64,000 nt of DNA from Virgisporangium aurantiacum (lineage in GTDB: Bacteria > Actinomycetota > Actinomycetes > Mycobacteriales > Micromonosporaceae). Made by a program: the position numbers and the translations under genes. The stretch covers positions 1-64,000 of the forward strand of contig NZ_BOPG01000083.1 of NCBI RefSeq assembly GCF_016863635.1. Direction: 5' to 3'. This document shows positions 1 to 8,400 of this stretch, one piece after another. Under the pieces are notes generated by a model, which saw only the letters and a list, made by a program, of their open reading frames with translations, made no database searches and was not told the origin of the DNA. Every line of letters starts with the position of its first letter. Position 1 is the stretch's first letter.

Positions 1-41
1 GGCGGGCGGAACGCCCGGCACAACCGGGTGTCCCGCCCGCC
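1..41 (-). terminator. Hairpin terminator of the AMP-ligase/membrane flavoprotein operon
   Basis: Inverted repeat with 18-base arms at 1-18 and 24-41, paired at 16 of 18 positions around the loop CACAA. It lies 7 bases beyond the stop codon of the minus-strand enoyl-CoA hydratase gene, so it probably ends that operon's transcript. There is no clear U tract, which is common for GC-rich actinobacterial terminators. Confidence 0.7.
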
Positions 42-48
42 ATCGGTG

Positions 49-813
49 CTACTCGCCGGTGAACCGCGGCGGGCGTTTGTCGAGGAAGGCGTGCATTCCC
101 TCGGTCTGGTCGTGGGTGGCGAAGAGGGCGTGGAAGGTGCGGCGTTCGAACAGGACGCCCTCGCGCAGGCCTACCTCCTGGGCGCGGTCGACCGCCTCGC
201 GGGCGGCCATCGTCGCCAGTTTTCCGTAGGACGCGATCGTGCGGGCCGCCGCCAGGGCCTCGTCCATCAGGCGTTCCGCCGGCACGACCCTGGACACCAG
301 GCCGCAGCGCTCGGCCTCCGCCGCCGCCATCGGCCGGCCGGTGAGGATCAGGTCCATCGCCTTGGCCTTGCCGACCGCGCGGGTGAGCCGCTGGGTGCCG
401 CCGATGCCCGGGATCACCCCGAGCTTGATCTCCGGCTGCCCGAACCGGGCGTCCTCGGCGGCGATCACGACGTCGCACATCATGACCAGTTCGCAGCCGC
501 CGCCGAGGGCGTACCCGGCCACGGCGGCGAGCTTCGGGGTGCGGAGCGCGGCGAAGGCGTCCCATCCGGCGAAGAAGTCGTCGCGGTACATGTCCGCGAA
601 CGACCGGGGCGCCATCTCGCCGATGTCGGCGCCGGCCGCGAAGTAGCGGTCGGTGCCGGTGATGACGAAGCAGCCGACGTCCGGGTCGCGGTCGAGCGGC
701 TGGAGCGCGGCGAGGAGGTCGTCGAGCAGGTCGGTGCTCAGGGCGTTGCGTACGGCGGGCCGGTGGAGGTGGGCGGTGACCACACCGCCGTCCCGATCGA
801 TTTTGACGTTCAT
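49..813 (-). CDS. Enoyl-CoA hydratase/isomerase (crotonase family)
   Basis: This 254-aa protein has normal crotonase length and fold signature. The oxyanion-hole segment AGYALGGGCEL and the segment GQPEIKLGVIPGIGGTQRL carry the two glutamates that activate water in true enoyl-CoA hydratases, so hydration of an enoyl-CoA is plausible; isomerase or hydrolase activity of the family cannot be excluded. It acts in the cytosol. It is the last gene of a three-gene minus-strand operon: the upstream membrane flavoprotein stops 10 bases before its ATG, and a GAGGAG Shine-Dalgarno sequence overlaps that stop. The neighbours are an adenylate-forming enzyme and a membrane oxidoreductase, so the substrate may be the acyl group activated by the first gene. 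That link is inferred from the operon only. Confidence 0.88.
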   Translation of the reverse strand: MNVKIDRDGGVVTAHLHRPAVRNALSTDLLDDLLAALQPLDRDPDVGCFVITGTDRYFAAGADIGEMAPRSFADMYRDDFFAGWDAFAALRTPKLAAVAGYALGGGCELVMMCDVVIAAEDARFGQPEIKLGVIPGIGGTQRLTRAVGKAKAMDLILTGRPMAAAEAERCGLVSRVVPAERLMDEALAAARTIASYGKLATMAAREAVDRAQEVGLREGVLFERRTFHALFATHDQTEGMHAFLDKRPPRFTGE

Positions 814-823
814 TGTTCTCTCC

Positions 824-2074
824 TCACGAGTCCCAGATCGCGCCGTAGGCCGGGATGCCGCGTTCCTCGACGCCGCGCACCACCTGCCAGGTGAGCTTTC
901 TGTTGGAGATGCAGATGACGGCCTCGGCGTCGAACTCCCGGCACGCGTCGAGCGCCATCCGCACCATGTCGGGCTTGCCGCGGTCGCCGGTGTCCCAGAT
1001 CCACGCGTCGGGTTGCACGGCGAGGATGTCGTCGACCAGCCGGTCGCCGTAGGTCTTCCGGGGATCGCGCGTCGCCCACACCAAGAGCGCGGGCACCTTC
1101 TGCGCGAGCAGGTGCGGCAGGCACGGGCCGATGCCGCTGCCGGTCGCCACGTAGACCACGCGCGTGAACAGCGTCTCGATGTTGGCGACCCCGGCGGTCG
1201 GGATTCCCTTGACCCACACCGTTTCCGGGGCGTCGTCGATGAACCGGCCGGTCCAGTCGCCGGCCCGGGAGATGGTCAGCCGGAACCCGCTGCGACCCGG
1301 CTCCGGGATGTTCGCGAACGAGTGCCACTCCAGCAGCGGCCGCCGGCTGACCGCCGTGGACGAGCCGGCGAACGGCGTGACCCCGTGGTCGAACCGCACC
1401 AGCGCCACGTGCGACGACGGGCGGTCGATGTGGACGGACACCCGGCGCAGCCGCAACCACGGCGACGCGATGCTCGCGGTGAGCACCGACAGGACGACCA
1501 TCGCCGGACGGTCACCGGCGAGGAGCGTCTGTGTCCACAGTAGACACAGCGCGGCCCAGCCGCCGAACCGGTGGGTCTTCTCGAACGCGTCGTGGAACCG
1601 GCCGCGGAACCACGGCAGCGCGGTCGCCACGACGCCGACCAGGAGGACGAGAAGCGTGTAGCAGACCGCCAATTGCGCCACCGGCAACGGGTCCAGCGTC
1701 GCCGCGACGACGAATCCCAGGAACCACGCCGTCGCCGCCGTCGCGCCGCCGACGTGCAGGCCGCCGAAGTGGTACACCTTCGCCAGCGTCCACCGCACCC
1801 GCAGGGGCCAGGTCGTGGGTGCGCTGGTCGCGAGCCGGAACAACAGGTTGATGACGTACTGCTGGCGGATCAGCACCGCCAGCGCCACGTTGCCGAGGGC
1901 GAGGTACGACAGCGTGCCCGGATTCAACGGCACGGTCGCGAGCAGGACCAGGTTCACCGCCCAGACGCCCGCGGCGAGCCGGTTGTGGTGCATCAGGGCG
2001 GGGTGCTTGAGGATCCGTCGCACCCCGGTGGACGGCGGGTGATCGACGGCGGACCGCGTGAGCATGTCGGTCAT
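824..2074 (-). CDS. Six-helix membrane protein with C-terminal FAD/NAD(P)-binding domain, TmpA/TmpL-like
   Basis: A 416-aa protein. Residues about 30-200 hold six hydrophobic helices with conserved-looking histidines (YHFGGLHVGG and FEKTHRFGGW), reminiscent of ferric-reductase-type membrane domains that may bind haem. Residues about 205-416 resemble a ferredoxin-reductase-like module: RAGDWTGRF, the nucleotide-binding loop ATGSGIGPCLPHL and the C-terminal end RGIPAYGAIWDS. From memory these match the fungal membrane flavoproteins TmpA and TmpL. In TmpL an AMP-binding domain is fused to the same membrane-flavin unit; here it is the upstream gene. Start and upstream stop overlap as ATGA, so translation is coupled. 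A redox role at the membrane is inferred; the electron donor and substrate are unknown. Confidence 0.72.
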   Translation of the reverse strand: MTDMLTRSAVDHPPSTGVRRILKHPALMHHNRLAAGVWAVNLVLLATVPLNPGTLSYLALGNVALAVLIRQQYVINLLFRLATSAPTTWPLRVRWTLAKVYHFGGLHVGGATAATAWFLGFVVAATLDPLPVAQLAVCYTLLVLLVGVVATALPWFRGRFHDAFEKTHRFGGWAALCLLWTQTLLAGDRPAMVVLSVLTASIASPWLRLRRVSVHIDRPSSHVALVRFDHGVTPFAGSSTAVSRRPLLEWHSFANIPEPGRSGFRLTISRAGDWTGRFIDDAPETVWVKGIPTAGVANIETLFTRVVYVATGSGIGPCLPHLLAQKVPALLVWATRDPRKTYGDRLVDDILAVQPDAWIWDTGDRGKPDMVRMALDACREFDAEAVICISNRKLTWQVVRGVEERGIPAYGAIWDS

Positions 2075-3579
2075 GACGCCACCAACGCGAGCAGGCGGGT
2101 CTTGTCGACCTTGCCGCGGGCGGTCGTCGGTAGGTCCGGTAACGCGTGCACCTCCGACGGCACGCAATAGTAGGGCAGGGCGTCCGCCACCGCGCGTCGG
2201 GCGACCTCCGCATCGACCGACGCCGGGCTGACGAACGCGACCAGGGTCCGGTCGTCGACTTTCAGGGTGACCGCCCGCGTGCAGCCGGGCACGGATTCCA
2301 GCACGGACGACACGGAGTCGAGTTCGACCCGGAAGCCGCGCACCTTCACCTGGTCGTCGGTGCGGCCCCAGTGTTCGAGGTCGCCGTCGGCCGTCCAGCG
2401 CCCGAGGTCGCGGGTGCGGAACATCCGGCGGTCGCCGCCGAGGAACGGGTCGGGCACGTACCGCTCCGCGGTCAGGTCCGGGTTGTCGAGATAGCCGGCG
2501 CTGACGCAGTCGCCGCCGGCCCACATCTCGCCGACGACGCCGATCGGGCACGGGCGGCCGTGCCCGTCGAGCACGTACACGGTGTTGTTCGGCGTCGGCC
2601 GCCCGATCGTGAGCCGCCCGCTCGCCGGGTCGTACCGGTGCATCGTGTTGACGATCGTGGTCTCGGTGGGGCCGCAGCAGTTCCAGAACGCGCACCGCGT
2701 CGCCCACCGGTCGGCCAGGGAGCGCGGGCAGGGCTCGCCGGCGACTGCCACCACCTTGATCCGGCGGCACCGGGCCGGGTCGATCGTGCCCAGCACCGAC
2801 GGCGTCGCGATGACGACGTCGGCGCGCTCCGCCGCGTCCGCGATGCTTTGACCGCGGATCACGAGCGTGCCGCCGTTCGCCAGGCACCCGAGGATCTCCC
2901 AGGCGGCCATGTCGAACGCGATGTTCAACAGGTGCGCGACCCGCCAGCCCGGCCGGATGCCGAGGTTTCCCGGCGCGGTGAGCAGAATGTTGGTGACGTT
3001 GCGGTGGGTGACCAGGATGCCGTTGGGCGTGCCCGTGGTGCCCGACGTGAACAGCACGTAGCACCCGTCGTCGGGTTTCGCCGCGCGGTCCGGAACGAAA
3101 GACGCCGCCGTCCCGGGGACGGCGGCGTCGGTGTCGATGGCGAGGACGGTGCGTCCTTCCATGGCGGGAACGCGGTCTGCCAGCCCGCGCAGGGTGAGGA
3201 TGACCCGGATGCCGGCGGCCCGGGCCACCTGGCGCAGTTGCCTGGGTGGCGCGGTGCGTACGTCCTGCGGCACGTACGCGGCGCCCGCCTTCAGCACGGC
3301 GAGGATGCCCACGAGCATCGGCAGCGACCGGCGCAGGAACAGGCCCACGGTGTCGCCGGGTCGTACGCCGTGCGCGGTGAGCAGGTGCGCCAGGGCGTCG
3401 GCGCGGCGGTCGAGCTCGCCGTAGGTGATCGCGCGGCCGTCGTGCTCGGCGGCGATCGCGTCGGGCGTCCGGTCGGCCCAGCCGGCGATCGCGTGATGGA
3501 TCGCGTCGTGCGGAACCGGCTCGACCGGTCCGCGCCCGAACTGTTCGAGCCGGGGTGGTTCCGTGCGGTTCATTGACAT
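2071..3579 (-). CDS. Stand-alone adenylate-forming enzyme (AMP-binding, NRPS A-domain-like)
   Basis: A 502-aa acyl- or aminoacyl-adenylate synthetase. Visible core motifs are the P-loop-like SGTTGTPNG (residues 179-187), NCCGPTETT, TRDLGRW, RTDDQVKVRGFRVEL and the C-terminal catalytic lysine segment ARGKVDK. It resembles NRPS adenylation domains but has no condensation or carrier domain, and no carrier-protein gene lies nearby. The start is set at 3579 (ATGTCAATG) because GAGGGG stands 10 bases upstream; a longer reading frame back to 3849 runs through the divergent promoter region and is unlikely. It overlaps the next gene by four bases (ATGA). The operon suggests that it activates the substrate of the membrane flavoprotein, as in fungal TmpL where both units are one polypeptide. 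Confidence 0.82.
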   Translation of the reverse strand: MSMNRTEPPRLEQFGRGPVEPVPHDAIHHAIAGWADRTPDAIAAEHDGRAITYGELDRRADALAHLLTAHGVRPGDTVGLFLRRSLPMLVGILAVLKAGAAYVPQDVRTAPPRQLRQVARAAGIRVILTLRGLADRVPAMEGRTVLAIDTDAAVPGTAASFVPDRAAKPDDGCYVLFTSGTTGTPNGILVTHRNVTNILLTAPGNLGIRPGWRVAHLLNIAFDMAAWEILGCLANGGTLVIRGQSIADAAERADVVIATPSVLGTIDPARCRRIKVVAVAGEPCPRSLADRWATRCAFWNCCGPTETTIVNTMHRYDPASGRLTIGRPTPNNTVYVLDGHGRPCPIGVVGEMWAGGDCVSAGYLDNPDLTAERYVPDPFLGGDRRMFRTRDLGRWTADGDLEHWGRTDDQVKVRGFRVELDSVSSVLESVPGCTRAVTLKVDDRTLVAFVSPASVDAEVARRAVADALPYYCVPSEVHALPDLPTTARGKVDKTRLLALVAS

Positions 3580-3711
3580 AGAGGTCGATCCCCTCGTCGG
3601 AGGTGCGCGCGTGCGGTAGCACGGCGGGCCGCTCCGCGGCCACCTGCGAGAACGAAGATCGTCGATGTTCGGTTCAATGCGCACGCAACTAGTTACCCTT
3701 CCGTTACTTGC

Positions 3712-3726
3712 GAAAGGTTTCCGAAA
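3712..3726. promoter_or_regulatory. Operator-like GAAAGGTTTCCGAAA element upstream of the CBM2 dehydrogenase
   Basis: The segment holds TTTCCGAAA (3718-3726), a palindrome around one central base, preceded by a further GAAA half site. GAAA/TTTC palindromes of this kind are common in front of secreted polysaccharide-degrading enzyme genes of actinomycetes, where LacI-type repressors bind. It sits 76 bases before the ATG of the PQQ dehydrogenase, a place suited to repression. Repressor identity is inferred. Confidence 0.4.
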
Positions 3727-3802
3727 GTTATTGATCGACGTCGATGTTGCTGGGACGCTGGTCGGTGAGTCGGATCCGCCCTCCGACCTACCGGGAGTCC
3801 TC

Positions 3803-5260
3803 ATGTTCCTCGTCCGTCGCCCGTCCTGGGCCACCCTGGCCGCGCTCACCGGTGCCGCGCTCGTCGGTGCGCTGGTGCTGCGTCCCGCCCTGCCCTCCGC
3901 CGCGCAGGCCGCGGGCGGCTACGACTTCACCCGGCCGAACACCGTGGCCACCGGACTGGCCGTGCCGTGGGGGATGGCGTTCCTGCCCGACGGCAGCGCG
4001 CTGGTGGTGGAGCGGGACAGCGCGCGGTTGCTCCAGGTGCGCACCGGTGCGGCGCCGACCGTGCTGGGCACCGTGCCCGGCGTCGTGCCCGGCGGGGAGG
4101 GCGGACTGCTCGGCCTGGCGGTGTCGCCGACGTTCAGCCAGGACAACCTCGTGTACGCCTACTTCACGGCGGCCAACGACAACCGCATCGTCCGGTTCCC
4201 GCTGACCGCGATCCAGAACCAGACCGTCGTCGTCAGCGGGTTGGCGAAGGCGACGATCCACAACGGCGGGCGGATCGCGTTCGGTCCCGACGGCATGCTG
4301 TACGCCGGCGTCGGCGACGCCGGCCAGACCGCCAACGCCCAGAACCAGCAGAGCCGCAACGGAAAGATCCTGCGGATGCGGCCCGACGGCACCGTGCCGC
4401 CCGGCAACCCGTTCACCAACTCGCTCGTGTACAGCCTCGGCCACCGCAACGTGCAAGGGTTGGCGTGGGACACCCAGGGCCGGTTGTACGCCACGGAGTT
4501 CGGCCAGAACACGTGGGACGAGGTGAACCAGATCGTGGCCGGCGGGAACTACGGCTGGCCGACCGTTGAGGGCATCGGCAACAACCCGAGCTTCCGCAAC
4601 CCGATCGTCCAGTGGACCACCGCCGAGGCGTCGCCCAGCGGCGCGGCGATCGCGAACGGCACGCTGTTCGCGGCCGCGCTGCGCGGCACCCGGCTGTGGG
4701 CCGTGCCGCTGACCGCCGCCGGCGGCGCCGGCACGCCCGTGGCCGAATTGCAGGGCCAGTTCGGACGGCTGCGCACGGTGGTGGTCGGCCCCGACGGATG
4801 GCTGTGGGTCACCACCAGCAACCGCGACGGCCGGGGCAGCCCGGCCCAGTCGGACGACCGCGTCCTGCGCTTCCCGCCGGTCGGCACGCAACCGTCCGCC
4901 TCCTCGTCGGCGCCGTCATCGTCGGCATCGGTCTCCCAGGCGCCCGGCGGCTGCGCCGTTCGCTGGGAGGTCAACGACTGGGGCACCGGCTTCGTCGTGA
5001 ACGTGACCGTGACCAACCGCGGACCCGCCCTGAACGGGTGGGCGCTGTCCTGGACGTTCGGGGGCAACCAGCGCGTCACCGGCGCCTGGCAGACCAGAAT
5101 CACCCAGACCGGCACCGCCGTGACCGCCGCCAACGAGACCTACAACGCGACCCTCGCGACGAACGGCACCGTGGCGTTCGGCTTCCAGGGCACGTACACC
5201 GGTGGCAATGCCCGGCCCACCGACATCCGGCTTGGTTCCACCCCCTGCACCGTCACCTAG
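3803..5260 (+). CDS. Secreted PQQ-dependent sugar dehydrogenase with C-terminal CBM2
   Basis: A 485-aa exported enzyme. Residues 1-35 are a signal peptide ending near AQA. Residues about 40-370 form a six-bladed soluble glucose/sorbosone dehydrogenase propeller (GLAVPWGMAFLPDG, GGEGGLLGLAVSP, NGGRIAFGPDGMLY, GHRNVQGLAWD), which oxidises sugars with PQQ. A Ser/Ala/Pro linker follows, then about 100 residues of family 2 carbohydrate-binding module with two cysteines at its ends and the aromatics NGWALSW, GAWQ and FQGTYTGG; one usual Trp of the binding strip is Tyr. The start at 3803 is chosen over 3665 for its GGGAG ribosome site and proper signal peptide. Fungal relatives (CAZy AA12) pass electrons to polysaccharide oxygenases; a similar role is inferred. 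Confidence 0.85.
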   Translation: MFLVRRPSWATLAALTGAALVGALVLRPALPSAAQAAGGYDFTRPNTVATGLAVPWGMAFLPDGSALVVERDSARLLQVRTGAAPTVLGTVPGVVPGGEGGLLGLAVSPTFSQDNLVYAYFTAANDNRIVRFPLTAIQNQTVVVSGLAKATIHNGGRIAFGPDGMLYAGVGDAGQTANAQNQQSRNGKILRMRPDGTVPPGNPFTNSLVYSLGHRNVQGLAWDTQGRLYATEFGQNTWDEVNQIVAGGNYGWPTVEGIGNNPSFRNPIVQWTTAEASPSGAAIANGTLFAAALRGTRLWAVPLTAAGGAGTPVAELQGQFGRLRTVVVGPDGWLWVTTSNRDGRGSPAQSDDRVLRFPPVGTQPSASSSAPSSSASVSQAPGGCAVRWEVNDWGTGFVVNVTVTNRGPALNGWALSWTFGGNQRVTGAWQTRITQTGTAVTAANETYNATLATNGTVAFGFQGTYTGGNARPTDIRLGSTPCTVT

Positions 5261-5273
5261 GCGCTCACATTCG

Positions 5274-5322
5274 CGGATCTTGGACTCCTTGCGGTGCCAT
5301 AGGCCCGTGGGGAGTCCAAGAT
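5274..5322. repeat. 49-base hairpin element, copy 1
   Basis: Arms ATCTTGGACTCC (5277-5288) and GGAGTCCAAGAT (5311-5322) pair perfectly around a 22-base loop. All 49 bases recur identically at 48859-48907. It starts 13 bases after the stop codon of the PQQ dehydrogenase gene, so it may act as a terminator, but conservation of the loop as well as the stem suggests a dispersed REP-like element. The rest of 5323-5451 is AT-richer than its surroundings and should hold the promoter of the giant gene downstream; I could not fix a -10/-35 pair. Confidence 0.8.
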
Positions 5323-5451
5323 TGCGAACGGTGGCCGGGTGGCGTGGATTCTCCGTGGTCGACGATGTTGACGGAAAGTATTTGTTGCCTGCGCAGCGAT
5401 GAGGCGTCACTATATCGACACATCTACATACACCGCTGAAGGGCGGCCGAA

Positions 5452-8400
5452 GTGCGACTACGGGGATCGCGTCGGCGTGGACTTCGCTGGACCAAGCGTC
5501 TGGCGGCTGCGGCCGTGGTAGTTCTGGCGTCATCAATCATCATCAATCCGGTGGAAGAGGTGTCGGGTTTCCCGGTACCGGACATTTTGGCGTGGCTGCC
5601 GGCCCGGCCCGGCCACGCGGCACCACCGGAACCCGGCCCACCGGCGGTCAGCCGAGCCGCGGGCGTTCCGACGCACCTCCCGGCCGAGGCAACCACGGCG
5701 GACGGCGGCGCCGGGCGTGCGCCGGGACGGGGCGTCGACGCCCTGGACCCGTACGTCGCGCCGCCGCGCGTCGCGCGTCCGGCCACGACGACCGAACCGT
5801 TGCGGGACAAGGCATCCACGCTCCTCGCCGGGGTGGCGCCACAGGTCGACGACCAGTACCCGCCGTCCGGGTACTCGCCGCCGACGCTGACCCCGGAACT
5901 GCTCGTCGCCGCGCACGACCCGGACGCCTCGGCCGGCGCGATGGCCTACGACTTCCTCGTGTACGACGCGGCGGGCACGAAGATCGCCGACTCCGGCTGG
6001 ATCACGTCGCGGGCGTGGACGGTGCCGTCCGGCAAGCTGCAGTGGGGCAAGCGCTACTCGTGGACCGTCGGCGCGATGGACGGCACCGGCGCGGTGAGCA
6101 CCTCGCAGACCCTCAACGCCCTGTCGACGCAGGTTCCGCAGCCGCCGATCACCTCGGAGCTGTCGCAGAACGACGGCAGGGGATTCGACCCGCAGGTCGG
6201 CAACTACACGACGTCGGCCACCGACGCCGGTGTGGCCACCGTCGGTCCGGCGCTGGCGATCGAGCGGTCGTACAACAGCCGGGACCCGCGACTCGACGGC
6301 GCCTTCGGCGCCGGCTGGGCGACGATCATCGACTCCCGGGCGACGGAACAGCGGGACGCCGCGGGGGCGGTCCGCACGGTCGTCGTCACGTACCCCGGCG
6401 GGCAGGACGTGGCGTTCGGCCGCAACGCCGACGGGACGTTCGCGCCGCCGCTGGGCCGGTTCGCGTCGTTCGCGGCGGTGACCGGCGGCTACCGGCTCGT
6501 CGACAAGGACGGCACCACCTACCTGTTCACCACCGCCACCGGTGCCACCGGCCGGACCGGGCTGACGTCCGTCGCCGACGCGCAGGGCCGGGCCACGACG
6601 CTCACGTACGCGTCGGGCCGGGCGACCAGACTGACGTCGGCGTCGGGGCGGTCGCTGAGTCTCACGTGGACGATGCCGACCGGCGCGACCGGGCAGCACG
6701 TGGCGACGGTCGTCACCGACCCGGTGACCGCGGGCGACGCGTCGAGCGCGCTGACGTGGTCCTACACCTACACCGGGGACCTGCTGACGAAGGTGTGCGC
6801 GCCGACGTCGTCGACCGAGTGCACGACGTACTCCTACGGCAACGGCACGCGGTACCCCGGCACGGTCGACAACACCGGTCCGCGCTCGTACTGGCGGCTC
6901 GGTGACGCCGCGGGCAGCACGGTGGCGACGAGTTCGGTGCTCGACAACAGCGGCACCGACAACGGCCAGTACGCCAACGTGACGCTGGGCCAGCCCGGCG
7001 CGCTGGCGGGCTCGACGGCCACGGCGGCCGGGTTCAACGGGACGTCGTCGCGCGTGCAACTGCCGTCGAAGCTGGTCGCCGAGGGCAGCTACCAGGCCGT
7101 CTCGATGTGGTTCAAGACCACCATGCCGGGCGGCGTGCTGTTCAGCTACCAGGCCAGCCCGGTCACCAACGCGACGACCACGAGCAACTACACGCCCTCG
7201 CTGTACGTGGGCGCGAGCGGCAAGCTGTACGGGCAGTTCTGGACCGGCGGCGTCGGCCCGATCGTCACGACCGGTGCGGTGACCGACGGGAACTGGCATC
7301 ACGTGGTGCTGTCGGCGGCGGGGAACACGCAGTCGCTGTACGTCGACGGGAGCCTCGTCGGTTCGAAGAGCGGCCTGGTGCAGATGTACAACGCGGCCAG
7401 CGCCGCCAACAGCTACCTCGGCGCCGGGTTCCTCGGCGGCGCCTGGCCCGACAACGGAAAGAACGGCACCGGGAACACCGGCTACGCCACGTTCTTCACC
7501 GGCACGATCGGCGAGGTCGGCTACTTCGACAAGCCGCTGACCGCCGACGAGGTCGCCGCGCTCAACAGCACCGCGCGGGCGACCGCGCGCCCGCTGACGT
7601 CGGTGGTGCGCCCGTCGGGGAACGCGTCGGCGACGGTCTCCTACGACCCGAAGACGGGTGCGTTGACCCAGGCGACCGACGTCAACGGCGGTGTCTGGAA
7701 GGTCGGCGCACCAACGGTTTCCGGCTCCGGACAGGTGTACTCGGGCGCGGTGCTCGGTGCCGGTCCGGTGGACTACTGGCGGTTCGCGGAGAACGGCACC
7801 GTCGACGCCGTCAACCAGGTCAACGGCAACGTCGCCTCCTACAACGCGGTGACGCTCGGGGTGACCGGCGGCCCGTTGGGCGACTCGACGGTGGCGGGGT
7901 TCAACGGCACGTCGTCGTACGTGCGGCTGCCCGCGGCGTCGAACCCGGTGACGGGGCCGGCGTCGGTGAGCATGTGGTTCAGGATGCCGGCCAACAGCAC
8001 CGCCGGCGGCGTGCTGTTCGGGTACCAGAACGGCGCGGTGACCGATACCGCCGGCACCACCGCGCAGGTCCCCGCGTTGTACGTGGGCATCGACGGCAAG
8101 CTCCGCGGTGGCTACTGGACCGGTGACCCGACGCGGGTCCTCGCCTCGGCCGGCAAGGTGAACGACGGCAACTGGCACCACGTCGCGCTGGCCGCGTCCA
8201 CGAACTCCCAGACGCTCTACCTCGACGGCGTCGCGGTGGGCGCGGCGCTGTCGGCGGCGCTCGTCGCCGGTGGCGGCGACCACGTGTCGGTCGGCGCGGG
8301 CAAGTGGAACGCGACGACGCCGAGCAGGTCGGCGGCGGCCGTCGGCTACTTCCCGGGCAGCATCGGTGAGGTGGCCGTCTACCGTGGACAGTTGTCGACG

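Noticed and set aside
2071..3579. A nonribosomal peptide synthetase cluster
   Set aside because: Only a single adenylation domain occurs; no condensation, carrier or thioesterase domain was found nearby.
3665..3802. Earlier start of the PQQ dehydrogenase
   Set aside because: It would place 46 residues ahead of a normal signal peptide and cover the operator-like element; ATG 3803 has GGGAG.
3580..3849. Extended N-terminus of the AMP-ligase
   Set aside because: The extra 90 codons cover the divergent promoter region and show no domain; the start at 3579 has a proper ribosome site.
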